Shown: piece by piece, positions 11,593 to 64,000 of the stretch
Numbering within the stretch: position 1 is the stretch's first letter
Layout: every line of letters starts with the position of its first letter
DNA from: Cristatella mucedo
Lineage: Eukaryota > Bryozoa > Phylactolaemata > Cristatellidae
Reading direction: 5' to 3'
DNA: 64,000 bases
NCBI GenBank assembly: GCA_009760855.2
Contig: WPIO01000020.1
Coordinates: forward strand, 4,833,501-4,897,500
Made by a program: the position numbers and the translations under genes
The notes under the pieces: model-generated
The model's input: the letters and a program-made list of their open reading frames with translations, nothing else
Database searches by the model: none
What the model was told of the DNA's origin: nothing

Positions 11593-13339
11593 CATGAGTC
11601 CGGCGAGCTTGGACAGTACTGCATTGGCTAGTGCAACTCCCTGAGCCAGAAGACCCGATGGGAGAACTCGTGGGCCACCCTGCGGTGGTTTCGGTTTGTG
11701 CCGAGTCAGTGTCGTCAGGGTCTGTTGTGGCCGTTAAAGGGAGACAGTGAGGCATGTTGAGAGTATGAACTCTCCTCTTTCGAGCTGAGCTCCTGCGATC
11801 AGCCTACAGCGGAGCCGTAGCTGCTGCTGCACGCTGCCGAACACGTAGAGCCCACAGAGAGCGAGAGACGAACCAACCTTGCGATCGGCGATCGCCATCG
11901 GTCCTCGCGGCGACCGTTATCTCGCCTGCGTTGACCATTGGAACGCTAGCTCGGAGCCGTCGCCGACTGAGGGGCTGAGTGGTCTAGCGTATGTCTCGTG
12001 AGAAAAAAACCCGAGGCCACCCCATTTCACCCAGACAGCTTCGCCCCACCCAGCTGCCGGGCCCAAGCTGAAGGCGCTGCGAAGGCGTCCTGAGCGCTGG
12101 GCAGTCGCACAGCCGTTTTCGCGCTGGCCTCGACACCACAGCCGTCCTTAGGGCGGGTGGCGAGAGGGACAGGCGAGCCGCGATGAAGAACGCCTGTTTG
12201 ACGTAGATACCGCAGCACACTCCGATACCGGCACGCCCTCGGCTGAGAGAGGCGGCAGGAGAGAGGCTGCTTTGGCCTGCTCGGACGCTATCAAGTGAGT
12301 GAGCTACGACGAACGTACCGTTATCTGGCGCCCTGCGAGCCGGCGTCTGAGCGCTGCCCGCGAACGGGCAGCTGGGACTGTCAGCTGCATGCAGCGCTCA
12401 GAGGGAGTTCAGGCGATCGAAGGTTCGGAGTTAAGTAGTAAGAACGAAATCGCTGTCTCCGCCCACTCATCAATCGCTAGGAGCTACATGTAGTTGGGAA
12501 TTTGTAGCTGCCGGCAGTCAAGTAGCAGTATTATGCAGTCCTACTGCCTGCCTGGGGATACGCTGGTTGCTTCGTGGGGTGGGGGGTGGTGGTAGGCAGA
12601 AGCTTTCCAGGCGGGCTCGCTAGCTAAGCAGCAAAGCAGATTGTAGGCAAGCGATTGTCCCCTTCCGCTGGTGTCGGACGGCGATCGCCTCCTCTGCGAC
12701 TTGTGCACCGAGCAAAATCTCGAGAGCTGGGTGATTCGGCCGGCGTGTACCTGGGCACCACGAGAGCGCTCGCGGACGCACGCGTGAACACGCTCGAGAG
12801 CAGCAGTGGTGTAGTGCGTTAATGCACGCCGACGATGCGAAAAGGTCGATGTTTATGTATCGCTCCCATTAGCAGCACTGGTGTTTGTGTGCAAAGCATC
12901 GGCCTAGGACGGTACGTTCTGCCTGCCCATCTCGAGTGCCTTGTGCAGCCTCCACCGGCCGATTGTAAACACCCGGACGTCAAATGCCGGCATCGTTTGC
13001 GTTAGCTGCACACTATTCCCTTGCTAGTTCACCGATTCTCCGTGGCGAACGGAGCGACGCAGGAATGAGTTCGCAGCACGAACGGGTTAGCTTGCTCTCG
13101 AGCAGTGGGGGAAGCAGACGCTGGCCTGCCCGACGCATTCTGCTCACTTGGCCCTTAAGGCAAGCCATCTGCTCAAGCCATCGGTCGCCTAAGGCCAGAG
13201 TGATCGGCGATAGTAGGTTCTCACAGTTTTAGATGTGCTGAGAATTTTCGGCCTCAATATGATCTCGTCAGTAGCTGAGGGCATGCACTCAGGGAATGCC
13301 ATCCCTCTTGGTAAATCAGCAGCCGACTCGAACCGACTT

Positions 13340-13490
13340 TCCGGTCATTTAATAGTATATTTGTTTGTATAGCACCATCGGAGAACTTAATCTCTTTCTA
13401 GGTATTGTATACATGTTTCAAAGGAAATATGGTTGCAAAGAAAGCATGGTTTGCCAACAGACAAGGTTCAATCCCGGCCCGTGCTCTGCT
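13340..13490 (-). mobile_element. LINE-A 3' tail
   Basis: ttgtatagcaccatcggaga followed by acttaatctctttctaggta is the reverse complement of the LINE-A 3' end, running into a 3'-UTR-like stretch (tgtttcaaaggaaata). No coding part survives. Confidence 0.6.
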
Positions 13491-16400
13491 CTCACTTCCG
13501 TTCTCAGCCGACTTTTTAGCCGAAGAAGTGAAGCAGCCATCTTCGATCGGTTTCCCTGTCACACGTCACGTCGTTATAGACACCTGCAATGAAGGGATGC
13601 CAACATGCATAGTCAAATGCAAAGTCAAAGCAATGAGCACCAGTGCTAGCTGGGCAATGGTCCTAGACCAGCTGAGATTGTATCACTGTCTGAGATTGTA
13701 TCACTGTGTCACGTGAATATTTCCAGATTCGTGTAATGTTTCAAGACTCACCTGGCACTGAGATAGGTTGGCTACCTTTCGGTTATTGTTTCTTGCTTGC
13801 ATCGTTGGCCAGGCTCGATGCCCCAAACCCTGATTGGATTCATAAATGCTGCCACAGCTCCATATCCAGCTAGAGATAAGGGGCTCCAATCTGCAGCACC
13901 TCCACATGCCTGCACAGTGTCAGTGGTCTAGCACGTGATGAGTGTACAAGCCGAGCAAATATCAACCAGGAGTTTGCTATTGCTGCTTGTCCGTAGCTTG
14001 TCAGCAGGGATCGGGCTTCCAATTCTTCTGCTTCACGGCGAATAATGTCAGTGCAGAAAAGGTATCTGTTGATGCACCAGTAATGCAAGTGTTCATCCCT
14101 ATTTGGAATCATTCAAGTCCTTGAGGTAGTCTAGAATCATTAAACTAGCCTGTTGTATATAAACAATTACCGAAAATTGCTACCTAAAATCTGCCCAGCT
14201 TTCTACTTTTGCGCCACTGCCTGCAAGAGCCGTCCTAGGAAAATGTTCGCATCATTGCACCAGCCCTGGCAGCCCTTGAATTGTACCACCAGCACGCGTT
14301 GCATAAGCTTCTTCCTTACTTAGGCAGCACGTGCCACCGGCCAATGCTGCAGCCTCCTTCACCCAGTCCAACGTAAAGACCGGACAAGGGCGTACATTCA
14401 TTCAGTAGGCTGCGCAGGGAGAAGTGTTAGTTTGGCAATGCCAGTTTCGGACCCCTGGCTCGAAAGCAGCCTCTCGCCACTGAAGTGAATGCGTCAATCG
14501 CAGTGTCGCGCCGGTTGTTCGCTTTCGGGGCTGCGTTGTTCACTTGTTCACCTTCAACCGCTTGAGAGTGGCGTCTGCCCGTGTGTAAGCATGCGACGTG
14601 GGAGAATGGCCTTCAGCAAACACTCAAGGTGCTGGCATCACCAGCGTCCAAATGCTAAGCAACAATCGCGTATGGTAACGTCGGGCTATTGGTATGGAAT
14701 CCTGCCGAGCTGCAACGGCAGTAGCTCTCATACCACACAGCCGCACTACCTTGCGCAAGATTCTAGTCTAGACGAATCCATCCAGGAATCCATCGATGAT
14801 CTGTCCTTGCCAGGTTCGACGGAAGGTGGCTGTTCCCAAAATAGGTCCAAGGAAAGGTGAAGAGTATGCCACCATCCAAGGTCTTACAAAATACTGGGCT
14901 GCCTCACGACGTCAGCTTAAGACGTTTTGCAGCGCTGAGTCTTCGACAACCCTATCCACCCGCCCGACGGGCTGCAGCACCCAAAGCTGATATCAGGGTG
15001 AGACAATTCGCAGCTCCCAGCTCGCTGCTACAAGGCAGACCGGGGCACGGCATATTCCAGAACGCGGCAGGCTATTGAGGATGACATATCATGCCAGCGC
15101 TGTGTGCCTACCGCTGGCCTCCCTGGCAGTACCCCTCAGAGGTAGCATTAGGGAGGGATGCCTGGGTCTCAGTAGAATGCCCGGCGTCAGGAAGTGAGCT
15201 GTACTCAAGATCGGAGAAGCTGGGAAGATAGCTGCTGCAAGTAGTGCGCTGCCTCACTCGCCACACAGCTGGTGACACTCTGCTGCAGTCAGGCAGATTG
15301 CCATTAGCCATTGCCGTTAGCTAGTTTGTGAGCAACTTGTAGGCAGCATGTGCAGCTCCTACATCGTGGCGCACCCTGGTCTACAGCTGCCAGCCCACTG
15401 TGCAGCCGGCAACTGGCTGTCACTACCAACACACCTTGCTAGAGTGCCTGCCTCACCTGCCCTGACTCCCGGCTGGGCAGCTGCATTGTGGAGCCGGCCC
15501 TGTGTAGGGCCTTTGTACACACTAGCCGCCGGGTCCTCGTGTGACCGGACAATGGGCTGTCAGGCGAAACTTTGCTCTAGAAGCCATTGACGTCAGCCGA
15601 CGAATTCTTCGGCCGGTTTTGAAAACAAGAGCAATTATAAGTCTACATTGAGGACGTAATAACCGCCGCACTGTCGAGCTGCTCGCTTGTAGAAGAAGCC
15701 CCTAGAGTGGTTCTTTGGCATGCCTGCCTAGATCATGATTGAGTCGAAGCCACAGTAGTGCTTTTCTCTGCACTGCACACACTGGGTGCTGCTGCTGCTG
15801 CTACTCCGGCTGCTGCTGCTGCTACTCCGGCTGCTGCTGCTGCCCATGCAGAAGCTCAAGAAGCACTCAGCTACTTTGGTAGTGGCAATCAGCCGCTGCG
15901 GCTCCGGTAGGAGGCAGTACTCACCAGTCGCTCCCATTTCTGTGGGTAATCAGCAGGAGATATCGGCCCACGTGTAGGCTGCTTCAGACGCCCTGCTGCC
16001 CATGTCTTGGGGCAACCACCATGGCTTCTGCTGCCCTTTGTATGTCCGAGCCGCCCGTGGGATGCACCTAGCCAGGCTAGCAAACTGCTGCTAGTCGGTC
16101 GTCGGCAGGTAGCATCATGCGGTGCGACCACGGTGACTGAGTGTACGTGTCCTTGCATGGAAATGTTCATTGGTAAGTGGCTGTAGTGAATCAGGGCATA
16201 GTTGGCATTCAGCAGCAATGCGTCATTGTGGCAAGTGCTTCAGTAGCCAAACGTAGCAGTATGGCAAGAAAAACAGGTCAGATGTTGATGCAGTGGAGGT
16301 GGCAGCAGCAGCAGCCGGAATTGTAGCCGGAACAGAGTTGGTGGCGGATGCACTGGCTGCAGTACTGGCAGCATTTGCTCGGCTGCAGCAGACACAGCAG

Positions 16401-16694
16401 TCTGACAGCAGCAGCAAGCAATGACACAAGCAACTGCAGCGACTGGTTCCGGAAAAAGTAAAGGGCTGCTGATTGACCAACCTAGCTATTTTACTTTACC
16501 TATTTAGTGTGGGGGAGATCAAGCAGCTTTCAGTGGTCTAGCAGTACGGGCTGAAGAGATAAAGAATGGGCTGTTGCAGTGCTTGATTGAGCTCATGGCC
16601 GTAGAGCCTGAGCACCACGTTGCTTGGCAGCTGCCATAGTGGCAGCGGCAGCAGAGCAACAGCAGCAGCTGCTGTAGTGGTGCCAGCAATTGCA
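13491..16694. other. Unassigned DNA with CTG/CAG runs
   Basis: An 18-bp unit (tgagattgtatcactgtc) is duplicated at about 13674-13709. A run of CTG units broken by a repeated tactccgg lies at 15784-15844, and CAG-rich stretches at 16300-16330 and 16640-16680. The many 60-120 codon frames show no family similarity. Confidence 0.5.
15784..15844 (+). repeat. CTG triplet repeat with interruptions
   Basis: Three blocks of (CTG)3-5 separated twice by ctactccgg, giving an overall unit of about 24 bp. Confidence 0.85.
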
Positions 16695-16835
16695 GTAATG
16701 TAGCAATGTGTATCTCCGTCTGTAACTCCACAAAGTCATAAAAACCATGTGGGTGTTACGCAGGAGAGTTTTGTAGGAGAGTGCACTCACAGCCAAAGTG
16801 GCTTTCGGTACGCATTTGGTAGCCAACAGACTTCT
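16695..16835 (-). mobile_element. LINE-B 3' end fragment
   Basis: tatctccgtctgtaactcca, caaagtcataaaaaccatgt and gggtgttacgcaggagag match 1966-2030 almost base for base, continuing through actcacagcc and the gctttcggtacgcat segment before diverging near 16830. Confidence 0.82.
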
Positions 16836-17681
16836 TCCCACTGCGACGAACGATCACAGCCCTGGTATACGCTAAATATCGTGCGAGCCTCGCATGCCAC
16901 GCAAGGAGCCGAGAAGGAGAGCCTGAGTGTTTGGCAGTCGAGTATGCGGGCATTTGCTGAGCTACTCTTCACCTCTGGGCGCCGAGCAGCAGCTGTGGCG
17001 GAGACGCTTTTGTTGAGCAATCAGCAGCCCAACAAACTGCATTGGATGGGGCCTGCAAACCCCAGCTCTACGCGGCCGCTGGGATGCTGCACCCAGGGAG
17101 CAGCTGGATTTCAGTGCTGGCGTTGCTGCCACTGCAGTTGCCAACTGCCATCGCCGGCCAGATTGCTGCTGCTGCTGCTACTGCGGCTCGTTCCTCTCCA
17201 GCTGCCACGGCCACCACTTTTCCCCAACAGAAGCCTTCCCATCACCACCACTGATGAGCTCAGCCACCAGGCCATCAGTGTCGGTCGGAAGACAAGCGTT
17301 TCGCACTACGTTCAGCAGTATGCCTATGCCTTCACCCGATCTACCAACTGAAGATTGTCCGGCAGCTTGCTTCTATGTTAATCAATGCATGCCTTTCGGC
17401 CTGTTCGAACTTTGCCTTCACCCTTTTCATTGGTGCCCATTGTCGACGACGCCAAGATGTTTACTCTGGCACCACCGTCGCATGAGTTTTTCCCTCTGGC
17501 ATGGCTCCTGCAAGCAAAAAGCTGCCCTCAGCCGGCGCTGGGCGTGCTTCTTTTTTTCGCTCATCCTGCGTGATTACAAAGGACACATTGACTTATGACT
17601 GCATGTCTGCTGTAGCTCTTAGTTCGGCGCCGTTGTCGAGATAAGGCCACCTCACCTCAGTGACACATCTTGCTGGCCGCC
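16836..17681. other. 5' flank of the PDE9 start codon
   Basis: Moderately GC-rich; contains (CTG)n at about 17164-17180. No coding similarity. The end of this stretch should hold 5' UTR: cacctcag at 17653-17660 is a possible acceptor 21 bases before the ATG. Confidence 0.45.
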
Positions 17682-58155
<40,474 letters not shown>

Positions 58156-60204
58156 CTCCGGTGCGAGTGGCGAAACGGCGGCGTCTCGACACCCGACGAG
58201 ATTTCGTTCCGACACTGGCGACGAGATCACGTGCCGACACCCGACGAGGTCGATCGGCAAGCGGCAGTCGGTCGCAGTCTTCGCTCGACTCTTCTCCGTG
58301 AGAAGGCGGCCGCTCGCTCGGGACTCGAGTCACAATTATTTTTCGCGTATTTATTGTCGCCCAATTCGGAGGGGCCGCGGCAGCAGCTGACCGCGCCGGA
58401 GATGGTCGGTCGGCAGCAGACCGACCGGATGCGGTCACCTGCGGCGGCCGGCGACGGACGCCCGGCGCTGCTGCTGGCGCAGCCCGCGCAGCTGCATCCG
58501 TCCTTTTGGCTCCCCGCCGCCGGTCGGGTGAGCTCGCAGAAGGACGTCTTCCGGTCACTTAATCCCATGCAAAACTTGCGTGCCCGCTCTACAATGGAGC
58601 GCCGCCTCGTCGGCAGCCGGGAAGTGCCGACGAGAGAAAGCGGTGTCGGACCGGCGCCCAATCGGCACGCTAGATACCGACGCCGGCCGAAGAGGCCGGC
58701 CGCGACCTGCCCTCTGCCGCTCGAGAATGCACTGCTTGAGGCGGCTGGCAGCGCTCACCCCCCCCCCCCCCCCCGCGAGCGAGCAGCTGCGCCTCGTTCG
58801 GGCGCTCCAACCATCGCTCGCTCGAGCCGGGCACGACGTTCGCAGAGGTGCCTCTGTGGCTCGATCTGAAAAGACTGTGAGCGGCTGCGAAGGCTGGGAG
58901 TGGTGACGCGCTTGCAGCACTCGGACGAGCAGTGCGAGAGGCCACCTCTCGGTACGTGCGCTGCTGCGGCTGCCACCACCACCCTCTAAATAGCCTCGCT
59001 GTTCATTGACCGCTTTAGTAGTGTCACGCTCAAGTTCTACAATACAGCGTCGCTTTTCAAGCTCGAATCGTCGCGCTACCGCTGGCCTGCAAGTGACGCA
59101 CTAGCGGCGCCCTGCCTCGGGCGGACAAGCCGAAATGCGAAGATCGCGAGTTGACCCCGGGGGCGGGTCAGGGGTAGTTCTCGTGCTTCGGTGGAGAGAC
59201 AGGCGGGCACGGAGACCTGCAGAGGAAGGGGGCGAAGAGGCAAGCGCACATGCGCTTTGAGGCAACCAAAGTAGAGCACAACGAGGCGATGGAAGCGGGA
59301 GAGCGAGCAGGAACGCAGACGGTGGTCACGTCGCGGCTGCTGGCAGCTTCCGGTGAGCGACTCGCTGTACTCGGCGTCGCATCTCTCGCGCTCGGCCTCT
59401 CGCTCGTCTCGCCGTTCAGAGGGAGGGGCCGCGGCTAAGCGTGAGCGCGAGGACTCTCCTCTGTGTAATCCTCTTGGACGAAACGGCTCAGCGGGCGCTA
59501 CCCACAGTTGGGTTCTCCACTGTGGTTCTCCTCTACTGAAAAGCGGTGGGAGGATGGTCGATGCGCCATGCTAGCTGCCAGCAGCCTTCATCTCGAGCTG
59601 CTTATTCAGAGGGGGGCGATGCGTGGCCACGAAATACAGACAGTCAAGCGAGTGAGCAGTGTCATTTGATGCGAAAGATTTGGATGGAAGAGATGTGCTG
59701 TCATCGGCAACTAGAGAATAACTATGAACGCTTCGTCAGACCTCTTTCCCGCGAGCCCAGCCTTGGCGTGGAATCGACAAGCTTTTTTTCCGACGGGCGA
59801 GACTACTCTCGAGCTAAAGCTACCGCACCAGGATTGAGTCGCCATTTTGCTAGCGGCAACACATCCGCTTAACGCTGCTCACAAACCAAGTGTTTCACGA
59901 CCCTCAATTACAATCGGGAAGTTTTGGTGCAGGCACTTCGCATCCTGCTATCCGGGCACGCATTTGGCCAGATGTCAGCTTGCTGGCTTGGCCGCATCAA
60001 ATGGCATAAAATGCCTTTGCACAGCTATGCTTTGACATCTGAAGTTCACACCGATGATCTAGGAATATCAATAGAGAGACTGGGCGGAAATGGCTGATGT
60101 CCTGATCGTCTATATTGTTGACTTCCTAATCTTTCTAATGTGTTGCCAAACGGCAGCCTTTTCTAAGATGTAGGGACACAACTTGGAGTCTTACTTAGTA
60201 CGAA

Positions 60205-60400
60205 AAAAAATAAAATACTAGCTGATTCAGCAGCCTCGTTTGTATAGTGACAACAGAATCTTTACGGCTACGGCCACCGCGTGCAGCAGCAATACAGGAT
60301 CGTCCGCCGCAGGATTAGGACCCACGACCTCGGGACCGAGGTCGGGAAAAGCTGCTGCCTTACTTAGTGTGTCGTCACGGCTCGCTATGTCACTTATACA
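60205..60400 (-). mobile_element. SINE-B (tRNA-derived)
   Basis: On +: aaaatactagctgattcagc, agcctcgtttgtatagtgac and aacagaatctttacgg, then cgcaggattaggacccacga, then gctgctgccttacttagtgt. The A-rich stretch before it (aaaaaaaataaaa) creates a chance AATAAA. Confidence 0.8.
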
Positions 60401-61360
60401 GGGAGTAGGAAATGTAATCCGCCTACATATCTCCTTATCTATACTCAGTACCAACGCTTACGTTTGCTATATCTCGCATACTATCTCACTCTAGATGAGG
60501 TCGCACCCCTGGCGATAACTCAGGAAGCAATTCTAATTTCGGCCGGCGACAGGCCTAGCGCTGAGAGCTGGCGACTGATGACTGTAGACGACGCAGCGCG
60601 ACGCCAGACGGCTAGAGAGCGGCCTATCGACTCACGCTCTCACTCCCAGTCTCAGACAGCGGCCGCGGCGGCCGGCGGGCTATTCTCGCAGCCACTTCTC
60701 CTGCAGCGGCTCGAAATCGGGGCAAGAGACCTCCATAAACCGCCTCGACCGCTTCGTGCGGACGCTCTTATGTCGCCGGCATTGAAATTGCCTCACGTCG
60801 CGGCGACTGGGCCGCTTTTATCACCGACTCGTTGTAGATATTGGATGGGCTAGAGGGCCGAGCTGAAATCGATGGTCGGTCTGTGCAGGGCAGGGGAGCG
60901 TGGAGCGCTTCAGCCTTGGCGGCATCCCCGAGTAGCTACGGTAGCCCAGACCCTACTAGCGGCCACTGTGAAGCATCGGGAGGAACAGGCTGGCACCAGA
61001 ATAAGAATGGCCGAATAACTAACTATAAGTGACACGCGGCACCATCGAGAAATGCTCACATTGACAAGGTGCAAGGAGAAACTCAAAAAAAAGAGCAAGT
61101 ACCTCAAGAACTCCCATGCCGTGAGCCACCCAGGCGGTTAGCGATCGCTGCGATGGAACGAACATTCGACGGCGGATGCGCCCGCCCTTCGCCCGCTCTT
61201 TGACGACGGGCGTTCGGCAGGTCAGCAATCACCCTGCGGTAGCATTCGGTGGCCAACGGCCCGGCATTTTCGACGCCCCGCCGAGCGTCCTAGCCGTGCG
61301 AGAATGGCAACATCACCGGCTACTTCCTAGCAACGACTCGCAGCAACTTCTGTCGATGCG

Positions 61361-61426
61361 TCGCCCGAACCGTCACCCGAACCGTCGCCCGAACCGCCGC
61401 TCGAAGCACCGTCCGAACCGTCGCCA
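61361..61426 (+). repeat. 12-bp tandem repeat, about five copies
   Basis: Units of the type cccgaaccgtcg, with one diverged copy (ctcgaagcaccg). They give an Arg/Pro/Asn-rich string in one frame, but no gene context supports coding. Confidence 0.8.
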
Positions 61427-61914
61427 AATTAGCTAAGCCAGCTTCGTTTAGGTATTACCGCACCGCAAGCATCGCGGCCACCGAGCACCGGGGCTCCGCG
61501 ATAAGGTCGGCGCGCTTGTGTGTGCGCAGCGCCGCATTCTCCACTCAATATCAGACCGGGTGAGCAGCGACGCCTGCGCGATACGCCCGCGCCTTTTGCC
61601 AGCGGTCACGGCGGCAGTTCGCGTCTGGCTGTGCAGAGTTCGGAGCCGCCAGCGTCGCCGCTCTCGCTAGAAAGATGGAGCCAAACCCGCAGGCAACTGC
61701 GGAGCCAGCGAGCGTTCGACTCTAGCGCCTCACTCACGCACGCATGTACGCACGCACGCGTGCCTCGAGCGCTGCTCCTTCGTCGGCTCTGGCGACGGCT
61801 ACGGCCGCCCCACCACCGCCACCGCTGCCGATGGGACGCCGAGGACTCGATCGGGTGAGTGAGCCCGGGGGGGGGGGGCGAGGCGGCTCGGCCTCGAGGC
61901 TACGGAGACTCGTC

Positions 61915-61939
61915 GCTCTCTCTCTCTCTCTCTCTCTCG
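61915..61939 (+). repeat. Short (TC)n tract
   Basis: About 12 TC units within CpG-rich DNA. Confidence 0.9.
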
Positions 61940-62886
61940 AGCGCGCGCTCGTGACGTTCTTTTCGGAACGTTTCGCCAAAGGCTGGGCGATCGGGAGTGG
62001 CTCGTCTGCTCTTGCAGAGAGCGTCGTCGGTGCGACATTACTTCTGAAGGAAGCGGTCTCCGCACGGTCGTCGTCCGCGCTCGCGTCGCCCGACCGTTCG
62101 ACCCTTCGGTGACAGGCCGCTGACGCCGAAGCTCGGCGGTACGTCTTCGACGACGCTGCCGTTAACGAGATTATTGAACCTTTCGCACGATGCCGCTTCC
62201 AACTCGCGTCTCTCGCACTTTCACGAAAGCGTCTGTCTGCACGTGCGTCCGCCCGCATGCCCGGCGCTGCGGTCGCCGGACACTAAACGACTCCGTGGGC
62301 TTCCGACGACGCATAGAGTTCTACTCGCGCAGAAGGGGCGCCTTGCTTGCGCTCATCCAGGTAGCGCCAGCCAGGTGGTTCGGGCCGGTCTAAGCGGTAA
62401 CCGCAGGCGAGCATCGATCCACTCGACTGCGTCTCCACCCCCTCCCCCACCAACATCCGGTGCCACTGGGCAGCTGGCATTGGCCATTGCGCTGGCCGCT
62501 TCCGGGCATCTGTATAGCAGACGTGGGTCGCACTCCGATGCGGCGGCGGCGTCGAATCGGCCGTGAGCGAGATTGGGTTGTGCTTGAGCGCTCGTCGGTG
62601 TCGCTGAGCGCTAGCGTTGGAAAAGCTCGAGGCTAAACGAGCCGTACAATTATTATTCCCCCGCGGCCGCTAGTCCTTTGTAGATCCCCTGGATATGCGG
62701 GAAGCCGAATCCTTCGCTCTCCCAGTCTTCGGCGGCTCGCTCGGAGTACGCACTTCTCCCGCCTGTAGGTAGAGCGAGCGCCATTGCGCTCGGCAGGAAT
62801 GGCGCGGTCTCAATCATACCGGGGCAGCTTTTTAATCTTGCTTCCAGCAAGTCCGCTCGAATGCCAATGTAATTCGCCATGCCACA

Positions 62887-63073
<187 letters not shown>

Positions 63074-63429
63074 GCACGGTCGCTTGGAGAGCCGCGGGAT
63101 ATAGCTGCCGGGCGTAGGGAACGCCCGGGGCAGAGACTTAATTGCTGCTCTATCCGGTCGGTCGCCGCGGGCCTCAACGCCGCCCAGTCGCACGTAAGCA
63201 GCGCCGACCGACTTCGAGCTGGGTTCGCGCAGATTGTCTCGCCGACTGCTGTCTGAAAATGCTTTTACGGATAATTGTCGTAATTATCGTTATCGCACGC
63301 TTAATGCGAGTAAACAGGCCGTAATCGCTCGCCAAACCGCGAGCCTAAGAGCCAAGGAGCTCCCGCTCCGCCCCGCTCCCGTCGCCGGCTGCATTCAATT
63401 CTACGCCTGCCCGTCGGTCCGTCTGCTCG

Positions 63430-63462
63430 TCCGTCCGCCCGCCCGCCCGCCCGCCCGCCAGC
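63430..63462 (+). repeat. (CCGC)n run
   Basis: ccgcccgcccgcccgcccgc, the last of the low-complexity runs in the 3' GC-rich block. Confidence 0.9.
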
Positions 63463-64000
63463 CAGAGCTCAGGGTGGCCGCTGACGGTCAACAATCCGCC
63501 GCGGAATCTCTCCGCCGCCGCCGAACGCAGGTGAAGCGCTCGAGCTCCGCTCGCTGCCCGCGCTCGCTCGCGGCTCGTCATTTCCACCACGCTGAGGCTC
63601 GGCGCGGTCGGCTGCGGTTTCGGGCCGAAGGAAACTGGCACTGGCGACGCACGCCACCGCAGCCGCCACCACAGCCACCGCCGTGCCCGAGGCAGCGGCG
63701 ACGACGACTTTCGACGCCGGAATGCGTGCAGCGAGTAGATAGGGCGCAATCGAGCGAACGGCTCGCTCTGCTCGGCACTCGACCCTGCGCTGCCAGCGCG
63801 TCCGAAAGGAGCCCCGCACGAGCGAGTAGCGCAGCGCGTACAGCTCTTCGTCATACTGGCGGACTGGCACTGGACCGCGCCTCTTCGACCGACGAGCGTC
63901 GTGGCTTTAGCGCCTTCGCCAGCGGCAGCGCCCGCAGCGCGGCGTCTCGGCGATGAGACGCGCTCGCTTCGCGAAACGCTCTCGGTGGCGCGACTTCGGT

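Larger units (their letters stand above)
8121..13250. promoter_or_regulatory. GC- and CpG-rich block upstream of PDE9 (possible promoter region)
   Basis: From about 8,120 the composition changes sharply from AT-rich to CpG-dense (many gcgcg, cgccg and ctcgc words), strongest at 8,120-10,800 and fading by 13.2 kb. Open frames in it are composition artefacts: long Arg/Ala/Ser strings on all frames. Its position 5-9 kb upstream of the PDE9 start codon would suit a promoter with a non-coding first exon, but no TATA, initiator or splice donor was tied to it. Confidence 0.35.

Noticed and set aside
16749-17351. 200-codon frame on +
   Set aside because: Starts inside a LINE-B fragment and continues through CTG-rich DNA, with no similarity to known proteins.
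58231-58869. 212-codon frame on + just after the PDE9 stop
   Set aside because: CpG-rich sequence with few stops in all frames; no domain, and it overlaps probable 3' UTR.
60203-60214. AATAAA as the PDE9 polyadenylation signal
   Set aside because: It lies 2 kb after the stop, in the A-rich edge of a SINE-B, so it is probably incidental.
63234-63956. 240-codon frame on + in the 3' GC-rich block
   Set aside because: Pro/Arg/Ser-rich, crosses the CCGC run, and equally long frames exist on the other strand; a composition effect.

Overview
This is animal nuclear DNA. It has no bacterial-style gene packing. One protein-coding gene is split into short exons with GT-AG introns, set among tRNA-derived SINEs, degraded LINE 3' ends, a broken hAT-type DNA transposon, long GA/TC dinucleotide tracts and several minisatellites. 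The species cannot be fixed from the sequence. A bilaterian invertebrate is the best guess, because the enzyme's wording is closest to what I know of invertebrate PDE9 and the LINE/SINE tails are of a kind common in marine invertebrates.

The only gene I can support is a high-affinity cGMP phosphodiesterase 9 (PDE9A-type) gene on the + strand. It runs from an ATG at 17682 to a stop at 58155, about 40.5 kb. Eleven coding exons were placed by reading splice sites and checking that phases join. Together they give a protein of about 451-457 residues: a short N-terminal region, a coiled-coil-like exon, then the complete HD-type catalytic domain. All the catalytic landmarks are present: the HNxxH motif, the HDLDHPG motif, the third metal-site Asp and the invariant Gln. 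Only the linker between the coiled-coil exon (from 32811) and the first catalytic exon (35709) is unresolved, with three phase-compatible models.

Layout. 1-8,100: upstream DNA with a SINE-B, LINE-A and LINE-B 3' fragments (two LINE-B pieces inverted against each other), a decayed hAT transposase and a SINE-A. 8,100-13,250: GC- and CpG-rich DNA with CCG tracts, a plausible promoter region. 13,250-17,680: mixed DNA with LINE fragments and CTG/CAG triplet runs, up to the start codon. 17,682-58,155: the PDE9 gene. Its introns carry most of the repeats, including a roughly 310-bp GA tract, a 20-bp palindromic tandem array, a 20-bp-arm perfect inverted repeat, several LINE/SINE copies and a 28-bp minisatellite. 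58,156-64,000: GC- and CpG-rich DNA with low-complexity runs and a SINE-B, and no gene I can support.

The repeats tell one story. A LINE (LINE-A) and a tRNA-derived SINE (SINE-A) end in the same roughly 45-bp tail, which points to a LINE/SINE partnership. A second SINE family (SINE-B) ends in a different tail, and a second LINE (LINE-B) ends in a pentanucleotide repeat.
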